Shown piece after piece: positions 12,347 through 24,733 of a stretch of DNA of 64,000 nucleotides (positions are counted from its first letter, which is position 1; the number at the start of each line of letters is the position of its first letter). Both the position numbers and the translations under genes were made by a program. The DNA lies in assembly GCA_050084515.1 (NCBI GenBank), contig CM114271.1:16368001-16432000 (forward strand). Direction: 5' to 3'. The notes under the pieces are model-generated. The model worked only from the letters and a program-made list of their open reading frames with translations. It was not told the origin of the DNA and did not search any database. The DNA is from Blasia pusilla. Taxonomy: Eukaryota; Marchantiophyta; Marchantiopsida; Blasiales.

Positions 12347-15300
12347 TGAAATGTTTCAATTGTTCTGTGTCTGCTGTCTAAGATGGTCCGGAGTGTCAGA
12401 CCTTCACTGTCAGGTGTTGTGGTAAACCTGCCACTTTTTTGCCAATATATATGTGCTGGATGTGAGTGAGGATAGTCCTTCTAAAGACAGTTAGATGCAT
12501 CATCGATTCATGCACTCTAGGTTCTTGCGACTAAGTTCCCCCTACTCTTTGGGAGATTATAAGCTCTTCCTAGTATCTGGAGTTTCTGAGAAAATGGTGC
12601 CACTTGCATCATCTGCGGGCCGCCTCGATTTCTTGGCTTCATATGATGACGAATTAAGTTCCACATATTTTGTCCTGCAACTTAGTTTTTTGCCTCGTCA
12701 TGAGGTCAATTGATTGTCAGGCTCCCCCATGGCAAGTTTCCCTTTGATTTCTTCAAAGGGCCCATTTTGCGCATTTCATTTGGTAAACTGACAGCAAAAT
12801 GGAGATTCAAACTGTTCTTGTACATCATAATATGACATGGCGACCATCTTTCCACCGAACTCTGCAATTGATCAAAAGATCTCGCGTGTGTGTATGTCCC
12901 ATCGACGAAGTTCCCCTAGGAAAGCAGAGTACTATGAGTGAGATGCGCTGTCATGGAAGCCCCTACCACCATAGCTAAATAAGTGATTGCTGTAGCTAAA
13001 AGTGCTCACTTTCAAGTCCAGGTCAAACACTCATGTACTCTACCATTGGTAGGTGGTTTTCATGTGTGAAGTCCTCTCTAGGTACGTATACTACAGAAGT
13101 AGGTGGATCAACAGAGGTGGAAGGTGGGTCCTCTCTATCTGTGTTCACCCCTGTGTTTGGAAGCAGTTGGACAACAAAGCACTCTAGGAACTCAAATTCT
13201 AAATGTAGGCTCTCCTGTCTCCATGGAAGAGACAGACGATGAGGCAGTAGTGTCAAAATTGTTCGATGGGGAGACTCCTGTCTGAAACTGGATGAATCAC
13301 AAGGACCATCTCTCCATTTGGGCACTCCAGCGTGGAAGTATATGCAGACGCATGAAGGCTGCAGTCCCAGCTTCTGCAAGCGGAAGTGGATGATGAGCAC
13401 TGGCGCAAGGTGCTCATCTCTCTAGAGAGACTAGGGCCTGGACGCGGATGGATCCGAGCAGTATTCGGAGGTGGTGGTTGTTGTCTCCATGTGAGCAGTC
13501 GACTGGTAGAGAGGACGAGGGTGAAGGAAGGTGGTTGTCTGCGTGTGGCGCACTCTGGCCTGAGATTGGATGATTCAGGGTACTGTTGGAAGTAGTGGGC
13601 TCAATGTGGGCACCACGGTCTGGGAGTGGATGGATTCAGGTCCAGGTTCCAGAAGCGTACAGGCGGAGTGGTCCCATGCTCCACACCACAGAGCAGAGGG
13701 CGTCACAGGGCAGGAAAAGGAGGGAGAGTGGATTGGACGAGCAGATCCGAAGCTCAGAGCGTGCGAGGTTCGTTTCCTCATAACACTGTCGGCACTGGAA
13801 GGGATCGCCATGGCAATGCCGCAGCGGAGGCTACGAATATCTCGTTCCTCTAAGAGATCATGGAGTAGAATACTGTGGGAAATGCGAAAGGAGCTCTAAA
13901 GGAATGTGGTCCCATCGTCTGTCCCCTCGGCTATGGACATCACGCCATAAAGGCGAGGCTCTGTGGTCCCCACGCTTGGGAGCCGGCGGAATGGGGTTCA
14001 ATGGACGCGCACACATGTTGGGGAGGCCGTTTCTGTTGCAATGTGTGATCCCATAGTCATTGATATGCGCACAACAAACCCTGCAACAACTTTCTTCTTC
14101 TCGCTCTGTTCCGAGTCAGACATCTGAGCTGATCGAGGTGCTGGCTGTCTGGTCTCTTCTTCTCAACAACTTTCTCTTCTGTATCTGTTCCGAGTCAGAG
14201 ACGACTCAAACCCCAAAGGAGACATGGCTACTAGGGCACGGGCGTTTGGATCCCTAGCCTATGTCACAGGATCGGGGGAAGTTTAATTGCCACAGTCTCT
14301 CACGTGTGTTCCCAATTCGGAATCCCTAGGGCAGAACTGGAATGGAATGATGAGAGGGCCGATACGATAAAGGATTGAGACGCTTCTTGCAATTTCGGGA
14401 GCACACTCTGAAGCCTTCCAATGAGGTTGGGTTGCTCGCGCTCGAGTTACAGAGGCTGTAGACAAGATGATCATGAGTGCAGGAATGATGGATGTTTTCG
14501 TAAGCCTCTTGACAACGTGTCGAGAAGCTGATCCTCAGCACTGTCCATAATAATTGAACATCGTGAAAGTACCGAAAGATTCGCATGAGGTCTGCAATCA
14601 GACCTTGAACAGCTCACTTCCAAGGTCACTGCCAACCCCATTGATCCCTTACGGAAGCTAGAAATTCACCGAACTTGTCAAGCTGAACTTTGCTTCATGT
14701 TTTGATTACATGATCGACTTCCTCGCCTGGGATAGAGAACATTGGTACACCAAAACCTCCTCTTTGTGAACTCCACTTCCACCGTCCATGGCACGCATGA
14801 TTGAAGCCCAGGGTCCCACTAGTAGGTTTAAGAGAAACGTCTATTGCTCGACCTGAAAAGTTGAAGGAACACTTGAAAGTGAAGTGAATCCGAAGTGAAA
14901 AAACTGGAAGATGGCTCTCTCCATTGTCAGCAGACAAAACTGCGGGAGGATACACTGTGAATCGTCTATTTCACAGGCTCTCGACATTGTGCAAGTATTG
15001 CTCGCAATGATGATGTTCATGAACTCACACCCGAACTCAAACCCGAACTCAAGTTCTCGCAGAGGAGTAGAGCATTCAATGAGATCACGAGATCAAGCTC
15101 GGAGACAATACGTCCGAAAACTTTCAATTCCCTGGATGGGTGCGAGATTCTTTACGACCCCAAGAATCAGGTACCGGGATTGCATGCGAAAATTATCCAT
15201 ACCCCACAAAGACTGGCTCCGAAGACATAACCCGGTGCGATAATTCCTTCATGCAAGTAAACGAGGCGCCTCATTCGGATCCCAACAAGAGAACTTACAA

Positions 15301-15901
15301 TATGAGGTGCCTTCAAGTTGCAACTTCCACACTCCATGCTGCCGATGGATATAACCCAGGCAGAGTGAATATCAACAAGAGCGTAAATACTTTCTCGTAG
15401 AATACAAATCTGGGCTTCGTTCCAATTTCAGGTCAGAACGGAGCCACGACTGAGCAAAACCTGACCCTGCCATGTTCTGAAACTCTGACACGCAAGACCT
15501 AAATTCCCCCGTGAGTAGTAGGGCTCCGGAGAGGAATGCCTTGTTGCCTAAAATCTGAAGCAAATCACGAATTCTGAACCGCTGCACAAAGATTGACCTT
15601 AAAGAAAATTGGTATCCGTGTGCGATACGCACTTCAGAATCGGCGCTTCATGTGCTCCCAACTGAATCTGTGGACCGATAATGTACATTCCTAAACCTAC
15701 CCGGATCCCGAGAAAGAAGGCCGATTCTCATGCGGATGTCCATCGGTAGAACGAGTTTGAGGCAACTCGAGAGTCTTGTGCTGACATGCTTCCATCGAAG
15801 GATGGTGTAGATCCGAAGAAACTCTACGAGTCTAAGTACCAACACGCTAGTGGATCTGGGAGATCTCTGCAGACTTGTATGAGATAAGGCATAGTTACAA
15901 T
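12347..15901. other. Gap between the ClpF-like and F-box genes
   Basis: The first few hundred bases should be the 3' UTR of the ClpF-like gene. Beyond that I see only short unrelated open frames. A degenerate direct repeat sharing ACAACTTTCT and CTGTTCCGAGTCAGA occurs near 14083-14119 and 14165-14199. No gene or element is supported. Confidence 0.5.
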
Positions 15902-16780
15902 TCACTTCCAATCTAGCTCCTGTAGGGTCAAAAGAACTCTATCAATCGGCGGCGTACACTTCTCATCCCTTTTCCATACTCCTAGTTGGAGCTCTACCAG
16001 CTCAAAACGCATCGGATCACTGAGGCTATCTCCCCACAGTGGCCGGCAGTCGAGGCATGCAAAAGTTAGAAGTGGAGGCTGGCGAATCGATCCTGTCGAG
16101 AGAATACCATCGCAGACCAACTCCGCTTGGAAAAGGAGGGGGAGTGCGAATTCGTCGCCCCCATCTTCTCCTTCTTCTTCTTCCCAAGGAAGAACGCCAT
16201 CCGGAACAGGAGCACTATGAAGTAAGCAAGCCATTTTGTGGTCCGTGCTGCGCACCACACTCCAATTGAGCCAGTATTTCGAACTGTGCACCGTTTGGAA
16301 GGGCTTTTCGTAGTACAGCTGACCTTGATAAAACAATGGCGTAAGGGCATGCCTAGGAAGTATTGAATCCGTCATTACCGAGGGGTCGATCTGCAGTCCC
16401 ATACTGAAGGCCTGGCCAATTAAACTCCCCGGTAATACCTCGGAGATGACAGGAACGTCATTGTAGGTTAAATCCACGAAGAAGGTGAGATGTTCCAACC
16501 GGAGCCAGGGACGAGGAGGAAGCTGCTTGGGAGGCCGACTCATCGCCAGAGCACGCCTGGAAAAGAACACCCGAAATCCTCCCATGGCCTCTATAACCTT
16601 CCGGGCATCCTTCCTCAGACACCCTGGCCATCTATCAGTGCAGAGAGTCCTCCATAAATGCTCCCCTTGACCGACCTCGCGCCACAAACGGCAGACGCAA
16701 CAGGAAACCCCGAGCTCTTTGTCAGGGAGCCGAGCAAAGACCAAATGCAGGACCTCCACGACTTCCATTCCTGCATACAT
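15902..16780 (-). CDS. F-box protein, At5g39250-like (single exon)
   Basis: An uninterrupted frame of 292 residues. The F-box lies at about residues 6-50 (VLHLVFARLPDKELGVSCCV, then CRLWREVG and HLWRTLC, with the usual Leu/Pro/Cys/Trp pattern). It is followed by a WP and FSRRAL segment, a FENLTFF-like segment (LEHLTFFVDLTYNDVPV) and a C-terminus ending LTLQELDWK, which resembles the LDWK ending I recall for Arabidopsis At5g39250. The middle carries a low-complexity acidic stretch (PWEEEEGEDGG). F-box proteins bind SKP1 and select targets for an SCF ubiquitin ligase. No Kelch, LRR or other known substrate domain is visible, so the target is unknown. A later start at M5 is possible. No intron is needed to explain the reading frame. 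Confidence 0.85.
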   Translation of the reverse strand: MYAGMEVVEVLHLVFARLPDKELGVSCCVCRLWREVGQGEHLWRTLCTDRWPGCLRKDARKVIEAMGGFRVFFSRRALAMSRPPKQLPPRPWLRLEHLTFFVDLTYNDVPVISEVLPGSLIGQAFSMGLQIDPSVMTDSILPRHALTPLFYQGQLYYEKPFQTVHSSKYWLNWSVVRSTDHKMACLLHSAPVPDGVLPWEEEEGEDGGDEFALPLLFQAELVCDGILSTGSIRQPPLLTFACLDCRPLWGDSLSDPMRFELVELQLGVWKRDEKCTPPIDRVLLTLQELDWK

Positions 16781-18409
16781 ATCAAGCCCCTGGCAGCAAA
16801 CTAACTGAACCGAGTCGTTTCAAATTAGATTCCACTCCCTCGCCCCGAGTGCTCAGCGATGAGACCTCCCAATTCACACCATCCGCGCGGCCGTTCCACA
16901 TCTGCCGATCGCACTGGACAGATGTTCTCGCAGATCCTTCAGTCGCAGTCGCAACGCATATAACGAGACCCTACACCCTCCCACAAGCAGACATTCCTAT
17001 CTGAGCTAATTAGGTTCGCGGCTGGCGTATTGCCCTGAGGACCCACCACACGATGATCCGCACATAATTACGAGCCCGACTCCTTCACCATGAAGAGCTG
17101 CTCCCCGGTGCTCTTTCCTGCCTGTCAAAACATCCGCTCCGCAGAAGAGCCCGAGGCTTCGGCGCTATGCCTGCGGGCAAGCAAACAGTGCGATCACTGC
17201 ACCATACCCTGATCTGAACATCGGGTCTGCGGCACTACGGATGCAACTCCCTTCAGCACGACGCCTAGCGCGGGGCATTATCTGCCTGCTGCAACAGGAA
17301 GCCAGCTGCGTCCGGCGCGATGGCCTCCGAGACCTGTGAAATGAATGGGAGGGCAGCAATAGCACCCCTATCTCTTCTCCGAGCTCCCAGGCGCGTCACG
17401 TGAAAGATTCCTTTGGCGCAAATTCATGTACAATCGTCGCTGCGATCATTGCACACGAATTCTATCACATCCTCTCCTCGGCGAAATGGACGATCCTGTG
17501 GCAGCATCAGTGCTCCTGCACTTATCTGCTCACCATCACGCACGCAATCCACACCAAAAATCGCGCCAAGAAACTTCCGCAGCGGCTAAAAATTTCCTCC
17601 TCGAATTTCCAAGACTCCACGTTCCGGCGCTGCAGGTTTCTTCTGCTCGTTGAGCTCTCGTAATGCGAGCGAGTGCAGAGATCTAGTCGGGAAATGCGCG
17701 CACACCGGTTTTTCAAGGGTCTCTCTCTGCCATCGCTGGACACCAAAAAGGAGGAGCGCTGGATCCTCTCCCTCCTCCCCCTCCTCCCCGTTCGTACGTG
17801 AGGACGGATGTTCACATTTGCCGTTACATGGACGGATAGTTTCTTCTTTCCGTGGACATTAGCATTGATGATTGTTCAGTCCGGATCCGCGAGTAATTAG
17901 TCAAAGCAGGACGTTAAGCAAATCGTCACCGTCTCCTTTTGGATCCGACCGTCCCTCATCGTAGGATTCCCTACAGCTGCTTCAATTAGCCACGTGGGAT
18001 TTCTCCAAAGTGGACTAATTCGCTCGCTGCCTTGGGCTCCATCATCGCCCTCTGTCCGTCGGATTTCACAGGATGGGATCCATCCAGACCGTCCCTGCTT
18101 ATGACGGGCTGCGGCGAGTTAAGTGTCGGGCAGATTTTTTTTTTCTTCTTATTAGCGGCCAAAATAATCTCGTTCCAATTAACGATCCTTTCGCTACACG
18201 TTTAAAAACTATTTTTACAAAAATAATAAAAATTTATTTGTTCTTGTAGGTATAATAAAATTATGATAAAATTAATAACGTGGCATTAGAAGACAGAGTC
18301 TACATCATTATTTGAGTGCTTTTTTATTTGCAAACACTTCTTTGTTTAACCCGTGGCAATCGGACATTAAGAATATGGTTTCCCCTCTACGGATAGTAAG
18401 AAAAAGTAA
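16781..18409. other. Upstream region of the F-box gene and gap
   Basis: The segment next to 16780 should hold the promoter and 5' UTR of the minus-strand F-box gene. It is GC-rich to about 17.9 kb and then becomes AT-rich. I see no further gene in it. Confidence 0.45.
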
Positions 18410-18455
18410 GTGAAGGGACTAATCATGTTGTGTGTAACATGATTAGTCCCTTCAC
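18410..18455. repeat. Perfect 20 bp inverted repeat, 6 nt loop
   Basis: Arms 18410-18429 (GTGAAGGGACTAATCATGTT) and 18436-18455 are exact reverse complements around GTGTGT. The flanks show no coding sequence. Confidence 0.9.
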
Positions 18456-19120
18456 TCCCGTCCCGTGCATGGCAATGGCTGCCCACTAGTTTGAATTATC
18501 CATCATTGACCTCCTCAACTCAACCGATTTCAATGCACTTCCTTATCACTCGTAATCCCATGCTCTTTCTTGATGGACTTCAAAACTAACTCTAAATTAT
18601 AAAACATACATATCAAGATGCAAGTAACAACGAAATGCCTCATATAAATAGGAGGAGTTTGAAAATGAAAGGACCACTATCAATTAATAATATAGATTGC
18701 GTTTCCCCATTTTTTATGAATAAAATAGAAGGCAAATGAATAATTGCATAATTATCCTTCCTTATTGGTATAAATATGTTGCCGATAAATGCACTTGATC
18801 ATATGGAGAGAAATGAAAACACCCAACATCTATACTATTAACAAAGGAGTGGTTTTCAAATGGCGACATAGGAGAATTCACCATGTGTCCTTTTAATCTA
18901 AAATGTATGGCATGGGCATTCATGTAGGGGGGCATTCAAGTAACAGGACGGGGCATTTAGGGTTAGGCACCGTGAAGTGGACCATGCATCGCATTGTCCA
19001 CTCCACGAGTCCTTACTAGTATGAAGAATGCTATGTGAACCAATTAGACAAACAACTAAGACTTCAATTGGAAAAAAGTTTTACTAGTTTTTCTAAAAAT
19101 TTCTTAGATTTAATAATTTT

Positions 19121-19408
19121 CTTAAGTGATTTTATTTTTTTCAATCTTGGTTGGAAGGAAAATTTAAACTATATTTTGGGAAAAGACATTGAATTAAAGC
19201 GAGTGAGTTTCTTTTTTATTATATATTTCATTTTAATTCATTCATTTTGGAAAAAAGAATTTATTGCTTCTTTTTCCAATCCCCATCTCTCAATTCAAAA
19301 AATTAACTCACTTACTTTGATTCAATTTCTTTTTCCAAAATATAGTTTAAGTTTTCGTCCCGACCAAGCTTGAAAATTTAAAAAAAATTTAAAATAAAAT
19401 CACTTAGG
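19121..19408. mobile_element. Foldback (MITE-like) element
   Basis: The left arm (about 19121-19208, from CTTAAGTGATTTTATT to AAGCGAGTGAG) is repeated in reverse complement at about 19305-19408, with substitutions and small indels. The arms are about 85-100 bp around a spacer of about 100 bp. It is AT-rich with no protein of its own. The 112-residue open frame across it (19035-19373) is explained by the foldback and its AT bias. Exact ends and target duplication were not resolved. Confidence 0.65.
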
Positions 19409-19479
19409 AAACGGGTATGGAAAATCAGTCGCAAACTTGAGTTTTTTTGGCATCTGGATCGACCGTGTGGGCTTCATCC

Positions 19480-19800
19480 GTGGGAACAGGTGCGGGCTTG
19501 AATGAAGGATGCGAGCTAAGGGCGAGCCACATGCGCGACGATGGGTGAGAGCGGGCTAAGGGTTAAGGGCGGGCCTATCGCCGACCTCAAACTTGGTGGG
19601 CTGAGGGTGGATCACGCGGGCCTTTTGCAGGCGTGATGTGGGCTGAGGGCGGGCATGGTGCCGATTGAGGGCGGGCCTGGCACAAGCTCCCGCGCGGGCT
19701 TGCGGGTTAAGGGTGGGCTAGGCGGGTTGGGGGCGGGCCAGTTGTGGGCCTAGTGCGGGCTACTGCGCGGGCTAAGGGCGGGGCTGACGTGCAACACGGG
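19480..19800 (+). repeat. Degenerate GC-rich minisatellite
   Basis: Irregular repetition of a unit close to GGGCTGAGGGCGGGC, with variants such as GGGCTAAGGGCGGG and GCGGGCCTAGTGCGGGC, contrasts with AT-rich surroundings. The same motif resumes at about 20270-20410, so the tract was probably split by a later insertion of about 0.4 kb. Confidence 0.6.
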
Positions 19801-20000
19801 ATAGGGCCATCTAGTTGCAGGCCTAGCGAGCCAAGGGCAGGCGAGGCGTGTTGGATTCTCAACATCCACTTCTCCAAGCACCATTAATCTGATCGGCCCC
19901 CTTGTATGAGGAGAAGCCTAGATTGATGGTTCCGACTTAGACGTCGAAGGAGTCATAGTAATATGACGTAGGTGGTTTACGGAGTAGCATTACTAGATTT

Positions 20001-20057
20001 ATCTAACCCTATATTGCATCAGGGTGCGGGGCACCCTGATGCAATATAGTGTTAGAT
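20001..20057. repeat. 27 bp inverted repeat with one mismatch, 3 nt loop
   Basis: Arms 20001-20027 and 20031-20057 pair over 27 bases with a single mismatch around GGG. It falls inside the stretch that splits the GC-rich minisatellite. Confidence 0.9.
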
Positions 20058-20420
20058 AATAGAAACGAAGAAAAATAGGTAAAAACCCTAGTTTTCCCAA
20101 GTAGTCAAATAGTCGGGAGCCGCAGCGGTAGCGTATTCTCGTATGTCGAGTTATCTCCCAGTTTAGGTTCCATTGAAGCTCTTCTGTGAGCGCACGGATG
20201 GACTAGGCCACTTTGTATCTCTAAGTTTTGTAAAGATTTCAGTGATTTTGTCACTTTCTGCTTTTTCACAAGGCGGGTTGGTGGCGGGTGGCTGGCATGT
20301 TGTGGGCCTAGTGCGAGTGCGGGGCTGAGGGGGGGCTTACAAACAGGACTATCGCAAGCTTGGTAGGCTGGGGGCGGGCCAGGTGCAGGATCCCCCACGG
20401 GCTTGTGGACTGAGGGTGAG

Positions 20421-21107
20421 TGTCGCGACCCTCATGACCAAACGAGTGCCAAAGCGGAACATCGGAACATTACCGGGCTCACGCTAAGATGGTTCGCGCG
20501 TTGGAGTGGTCTCGAAGAAGAGACAAGATAAGGGACGCAAGCAAGGCTTCGCGTTTCAGATGTTGTGGTCGCGAGGGAGAAACCTGGACCAAACGCGGAA
20601 CAAGACTTGAAAGGAGTTGAGTCTAGAAAGTGGGTTGCCAAAGGAAGAATCCGGATTTGGGACGACACTAGCGTTTGAGAGTTTGCGACTGTATTTATGG
20701 CCATAACTTTTAGCGCCAAGATGCGTTGGAAGACTTATGGAAAGACGGTTCAAACGCACTAAATATCTCTGCAAACCCATGAGCATCGGCTGAGAAACAA
20801 TCCGGAAACGATTGTAAGTAGAGTCGGGTTGAGGGCCACAATGAAGGGCCCTCCTTTTCCAAAAGGGGGGGGGTAGGGTGTTATTGGAGAACCCCAGAAG
20901 TACTTCCATCCTCTCCTATTTAAACTTGCTCATTTTAGTATACCCTCTCAATCTCATTCCTCCCTTTCTCTCTACTCTTTTGTGGAAGTTTTTTTCTCCA
21001 TAGATAGCTGAACTTGATATGTGAGAATATGTTTTGGCATTGGATAACCCTGATAATTGAAGGTATCTCGATTATCTAGGTTAGCATGTTAATCTTTTTT
21101 GTTCATA
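20421..21107 (+). repeat. LTR related to the family B LTR (probable solo or truncated LTR)
   Basis: It starts TGTCGCGACCCTCATGACCAAACG, matching the start of the LTR at 58107, and keeps matching blocks through the AAACGCGGAAC region and GGGTTGAGGGCC. A TATA-like CCTATTTAAAC lies near 20920. The right end is uncertain. GTGAG precedes the start (20416-20420) and recurs at 21108-21112, which would suit a 5 bp target duplication, but the last bases there are CATA rather than CA. Confidence 0.6.
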
Positions 21108-21359
21108 GTGAGTGGTTCAAGTTTGTTATTGGAGCATTCACAAACAATATTTGGTATCATTTGCTTACATTTTACCAGTCGATATATCCTACTATTGACA
21201 TTGTAAAATTTTTGCAAATTATCCAAATATTGTTGGGTGGGGTTAGTGTCTGCCTTTAGTCATGACCAAAGCCAGATAACATTGGGAAGTACATATGGAA
21301 GGTACAACATCAAGCAAATAGCAGTATAAGTATTTTTCCTTTTCTATGAAATCTTATCA

Positions 21360-21830
21360 TAGCACGAGGATGGTAGATCATTTTACACAAGTGAGATGAA
21401 AGAAAAAGGATGGGAGTCATGATACCCATCATGCCAAATTATGTGTGAAGGTCCCTCCTAGTGTGCAACGGGATCTCCAAAATAGGATACTTGTGGAAAT
21501 GGACAAAGAAGGGAAGGAAGAACCTTGAGTGAAGTGGAGGAGATGAGGCTTTTACAAATAGGTTCATAACAGACAAGAAATTATGTTTATGTTGTGTCAA
21601 ATGTTGATGGGGGTGCGAACATGCTGCCGTGTGACAATCTCGAGGAATGCAGAGGAGTTGTTGGGCCGATTCGAGGGACTAGTAGTACTAGGAAGAAGTA
21701 AGTCGATCTGAGGGATTCTTTCAACATCCAAGCAAAAGAAGTTGCAAATGACATGTGGGCGAAGCGTTTCTACCAATGTGGAATACCATTCAACGTTCCA
21801 TTTTATAATTTTCTCAATTATAAGATGTGA
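21360..21830 (+). pseudogene. hAT-like transposase relic
   Basis: This is decayed coding sequence with shifting frames. The best segment reads MWAKRFYQCGIPFNVPFYN (about 21750-21815), which resembles the FFYxxxIPFNV motif of plant hAT-type DUF659 transposases. An upstream stretch (about 21390-21480) has the look of a BED-type zinc-finger start but is too eroded to prove. Several stops interrupt it. There is no recognisable DDE or dimerisation part, and terminal repeats were not found. Confidence 0.45.
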
Positions 21831-22588
21831 GAAAATTATAAGATCTAAGAAATTTTAGAAAAATTAGTAAAACCTTTTTCCCCATGGAATTCTTAGTTTA
21901 GCATAGAATAAAATTAAAACCAAAATTCAAGAGTCTTCAAGGGCTTCATAGAAGATGCTTATTTAAGGCCTTTCAATGTGAGCTAATGCAAATAAGGGTA
22001 TGAGTATGGATAAATAAGCATGAAACACAACTTGTAAAAATTTCATTTTTCATAAGGATATAAAAGTTATGTTTTATTTAAAAATCATGATAAATAGCAA
22101 CAAGCTTTATCTTGCACAAGGCAAGAGTGTGCTTTTTTACATATTCCATTCCTTGTATAAATATTTTTTTCGTCATCATGCATATCGCTTTCAATCACAA
22201 TACACATAAACTCTTAGGGACCATCTTAAATAAAGTCACATTTCATGATTCTTGAGAAAATATTGATGTCGACGAGTTTATATAAATCTTTTTTTAAGGT
22301 TTAACTTTGAGAAATTGAGATGTATTGATAGTCATAGAAAAAACAAGTCGTGTATGGAACTAATATATCCACAAAAGAACAGATAAGTCTGAGTTGAATC
22401 CAATCAATGAAATAAATGGAATAAAAATATTGATATTTCTCTATGTAATGATTTCCACATCGAAGATATGTTATTTAAACCCATGAACTACATGTCATGT
22501 CTTATTCACTTGTTGTATTGATCTATTCATATTTCTTAGAATTATGATTGATGCACCAATCTTGAGAGAAAATTTATGTAGAGATAAT
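21831..22588. other. AT-rich gap before copy 2
   Basis: AT-rich sequence without any gene I can support. Its last bases (ATAAT, 22584-22588) form the left target duplication of copy 2. Confidence 0.5.
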
Positions 22589-23071
22589 TGTCACATCTGA
22601 GTCGCCGATAGGCCGAGATCTATCGTGGATAGGGCGTAGGAGCCAACAGACTATCTTGAGTGTAACTTTGTCCCACGGTGTCGGTTGAGGTTGAGGATAG
22701 GTCCATTATATCAAGAACGTCGTTCTTGACAACTTTCATGTTGAGGTCTTTTACAGCCGGGTGACTTGTTGACCAGGTCATCCGCCCCTGGTAACATGTG
22801 CGCGCAGGTTACCAAGGGAAGGGCTATTTTTAGGGGAAGAGCCTTTTGGCTCTTCCCAACCCTATATAAGAGAGGAAGATGGCTTTCCTAAGCCATCTTT
22901 CTCATATTGGGCCGTTGGAGCACCTCCCTTGTATGTGTGTGAGCTAGGACTAGGGTGCTAGCGTCCGGATTCCTTGATAGCACAGGGTGGACGAGACTTG
23001 ATATGCCGATGTAGATTGAGGAGTGGAATTTTAGGCTGGGTGTGCCGTTTTTACTACTCTTTATTTTTACA
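22589..23071 (+). repeat. 5' LTR of copy 2 (core, lacking the side block)
   Basis: It runs from TGTCACATC to TTTTTACA and matches 32011-32489 of the 3' side, but lacks the block of about 120 bp present there. It contains an inverted repeat GGGAAGAGCC tttt GGCTCTTCCC (22834-22857), a TATA box (TATATAAG, 22863-22870) and a 10 bp hairpin AAGATGGCTT tcct AAGCCATCTT directly downstream. Transcription probably starts about 25-35 bases after the TATA box. No canonical tRNA primer site was recognised after 23071. Confidence 0.75.
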
Positions 23072-24733
23072 TGAGAAAGATGTCGGGGGGATGGTGGGAA
23101 GTCGTTGTGAGCAGGTAGGCAAGCGAGTTACCTCGGTTGGGGAGCCCATGGAGACGTGTGTGACATTTTGTGTCATTTTTCTGTTCGGAAGGCCGTGGGC
23201 GGAAGCGCTGTCCATTTTTCTCAGATTTTGCTGCTGTGGGTCATGGAGGACATCAGCGGAGTGTCTCACAACGGGTGTTCATGGGCGAGTGTGTCAAGAG
23301 AGAGAGAAGAGTAGCTTTGAGAGCTACAACCGCCAAGAGGATCGTAGATCATAGCCGCCTAGGTCAGAGTTAGGTCACGGTTTTTGTGGCGGCAGTCGTT
23401 TAGGTCTAAACGGACACGAGGGGCGGGCGGAAGCGAAACGGGGAGAGAGACTCGCCCACGTCCGAGGCAGGGAGTCAAAATTGGGTGTGGGGGTGTGAAG
23501 GCTCCTGGGGGATCGGGTGGGGCTGCATAGGGCCGCGGGCCCGTGGAGAGTACTTGTAGAGGCCGGAAGGGTCCAAGATAATTGGAGGAACCCGAAACTC
23601 CAGGAACCCGGAAGGTGCATAAGGCACCGTGCCGTACACAGAGGGTTGGAGGAAGAAGGAGGTAAGTTCGCAGGACTGGGTCAAGGCCGCAGCTAGGAAA
23701 GGGAGCAAGGGCTGACCACATAGGGCGGCGTGCCCGGAGCTCTAAGGACACAAGAAGCTCCATAGGGAGCCGCACAGGTGTAGTTAAGAGGTAGAAGGGC
23801 CGTAAGGAGGCTCAGGGCATGGGCGGGCTCAAGTGTAGGGAGCCACGCATTGGATTGGGCACTTTGCACCGCGCATGGCCCAAGGAGCCATGCGCGGTGC
23901 ATAGGGACTGCGTCGGCAGGAGTGGCCACATAAGCCCACGTGCCTTACGCGGTTTAGAGTTGAACGCAACGTCGGGTTAGGGATACGGGGTTGGGGGCTT
24001 TTGAGGAATGTGGGAAAATAGATGTTGTGGTAAGCTGGAGTAGACATGGTTGGACGGACGTGGTAGGCATGCTACCTAGTTGAGCGTCCGTTCTGGGCTA
24101 AGTTTGACTACGAGTGAGATGAGGTATTCGCACCGACCATTCTCGATGGAGAGTTGACGATGGAGTGTCAATGCGCTGATGTCGATGTATGGGTTGTCTG
24201 CATCTGTTGACGCGAGGATCGACGTGTTGGTCGAGGGGAGTGTTGTGTTGCGGAGATTGTCATCTCATGTGGAGGAGTGCATGTTGACGGTGCAGCAGGT
24301 TGGAGGGCGTGATCAGGTTACCCATTCGAGTCCCTTTTCCCGCACTTGTCGTGTGTGATTGAGAGTGTTGGATATCGGGTAGTAGCTGGTGCTAGATGGG
24401 TGTAGTGATGGTGATGAGTGTAGATTCTTTCATGTGTAGCATGTTGGTGGATATACGGCGGTTGCCGAGTAGGGGTCGCGTGTATGACCCGAGAGAGTGT
24501 CGCTAGGTTAGGTGAGTCAGTAGGGAGGCTCATGGTGAGCCCGAGTGTTGAGCGTGCGTGAGGCCGGGTATGTCATCACGGGATTGATGTTAGCATAGGT
24601 GAGCTAGTGAGGCGTGTGGGAGACTCTCGGTGAGTCTGAGTGCTTGAGCGGGTGAGACAGGTTTTGTCATCACGGCAAAACCTCGTTCTTCCAGGGTTCG
24701 GAAGAACGAGGTAGTGCGAGCAGTGGTAGTGGT
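23072..24733 (+). other. Leader of copy 2
   Basis: About 1.66 kb between LTR and gag, collinear in parts with the leaders of copy 1 and family B (shared blocks include GCGGAAGCGCTG and GGTTACCCATTC). It is GC-rich. The open frames inside it, mostly antisense, are not supported as genes. Confidence 0.6.

Noticed and set aside
13023-13900. Dense open frames on both strands in a GC-rich part of the ClpF to F-box gap
   Set aside because: The frames overlap in several phases, as expected from composition, and no protein family is visible.
19035-19373. A 112-residue open frame, possibly an organelle-like membrane protein
   Set aside because: It spans both arms of a foldback element, is AT-driven and matches no organelle protein I know.
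23054-24533. Several open frames on both strands in the copy 2 leader
   Set aside because: They are not conserved as proteins between copies and have no domain signal.
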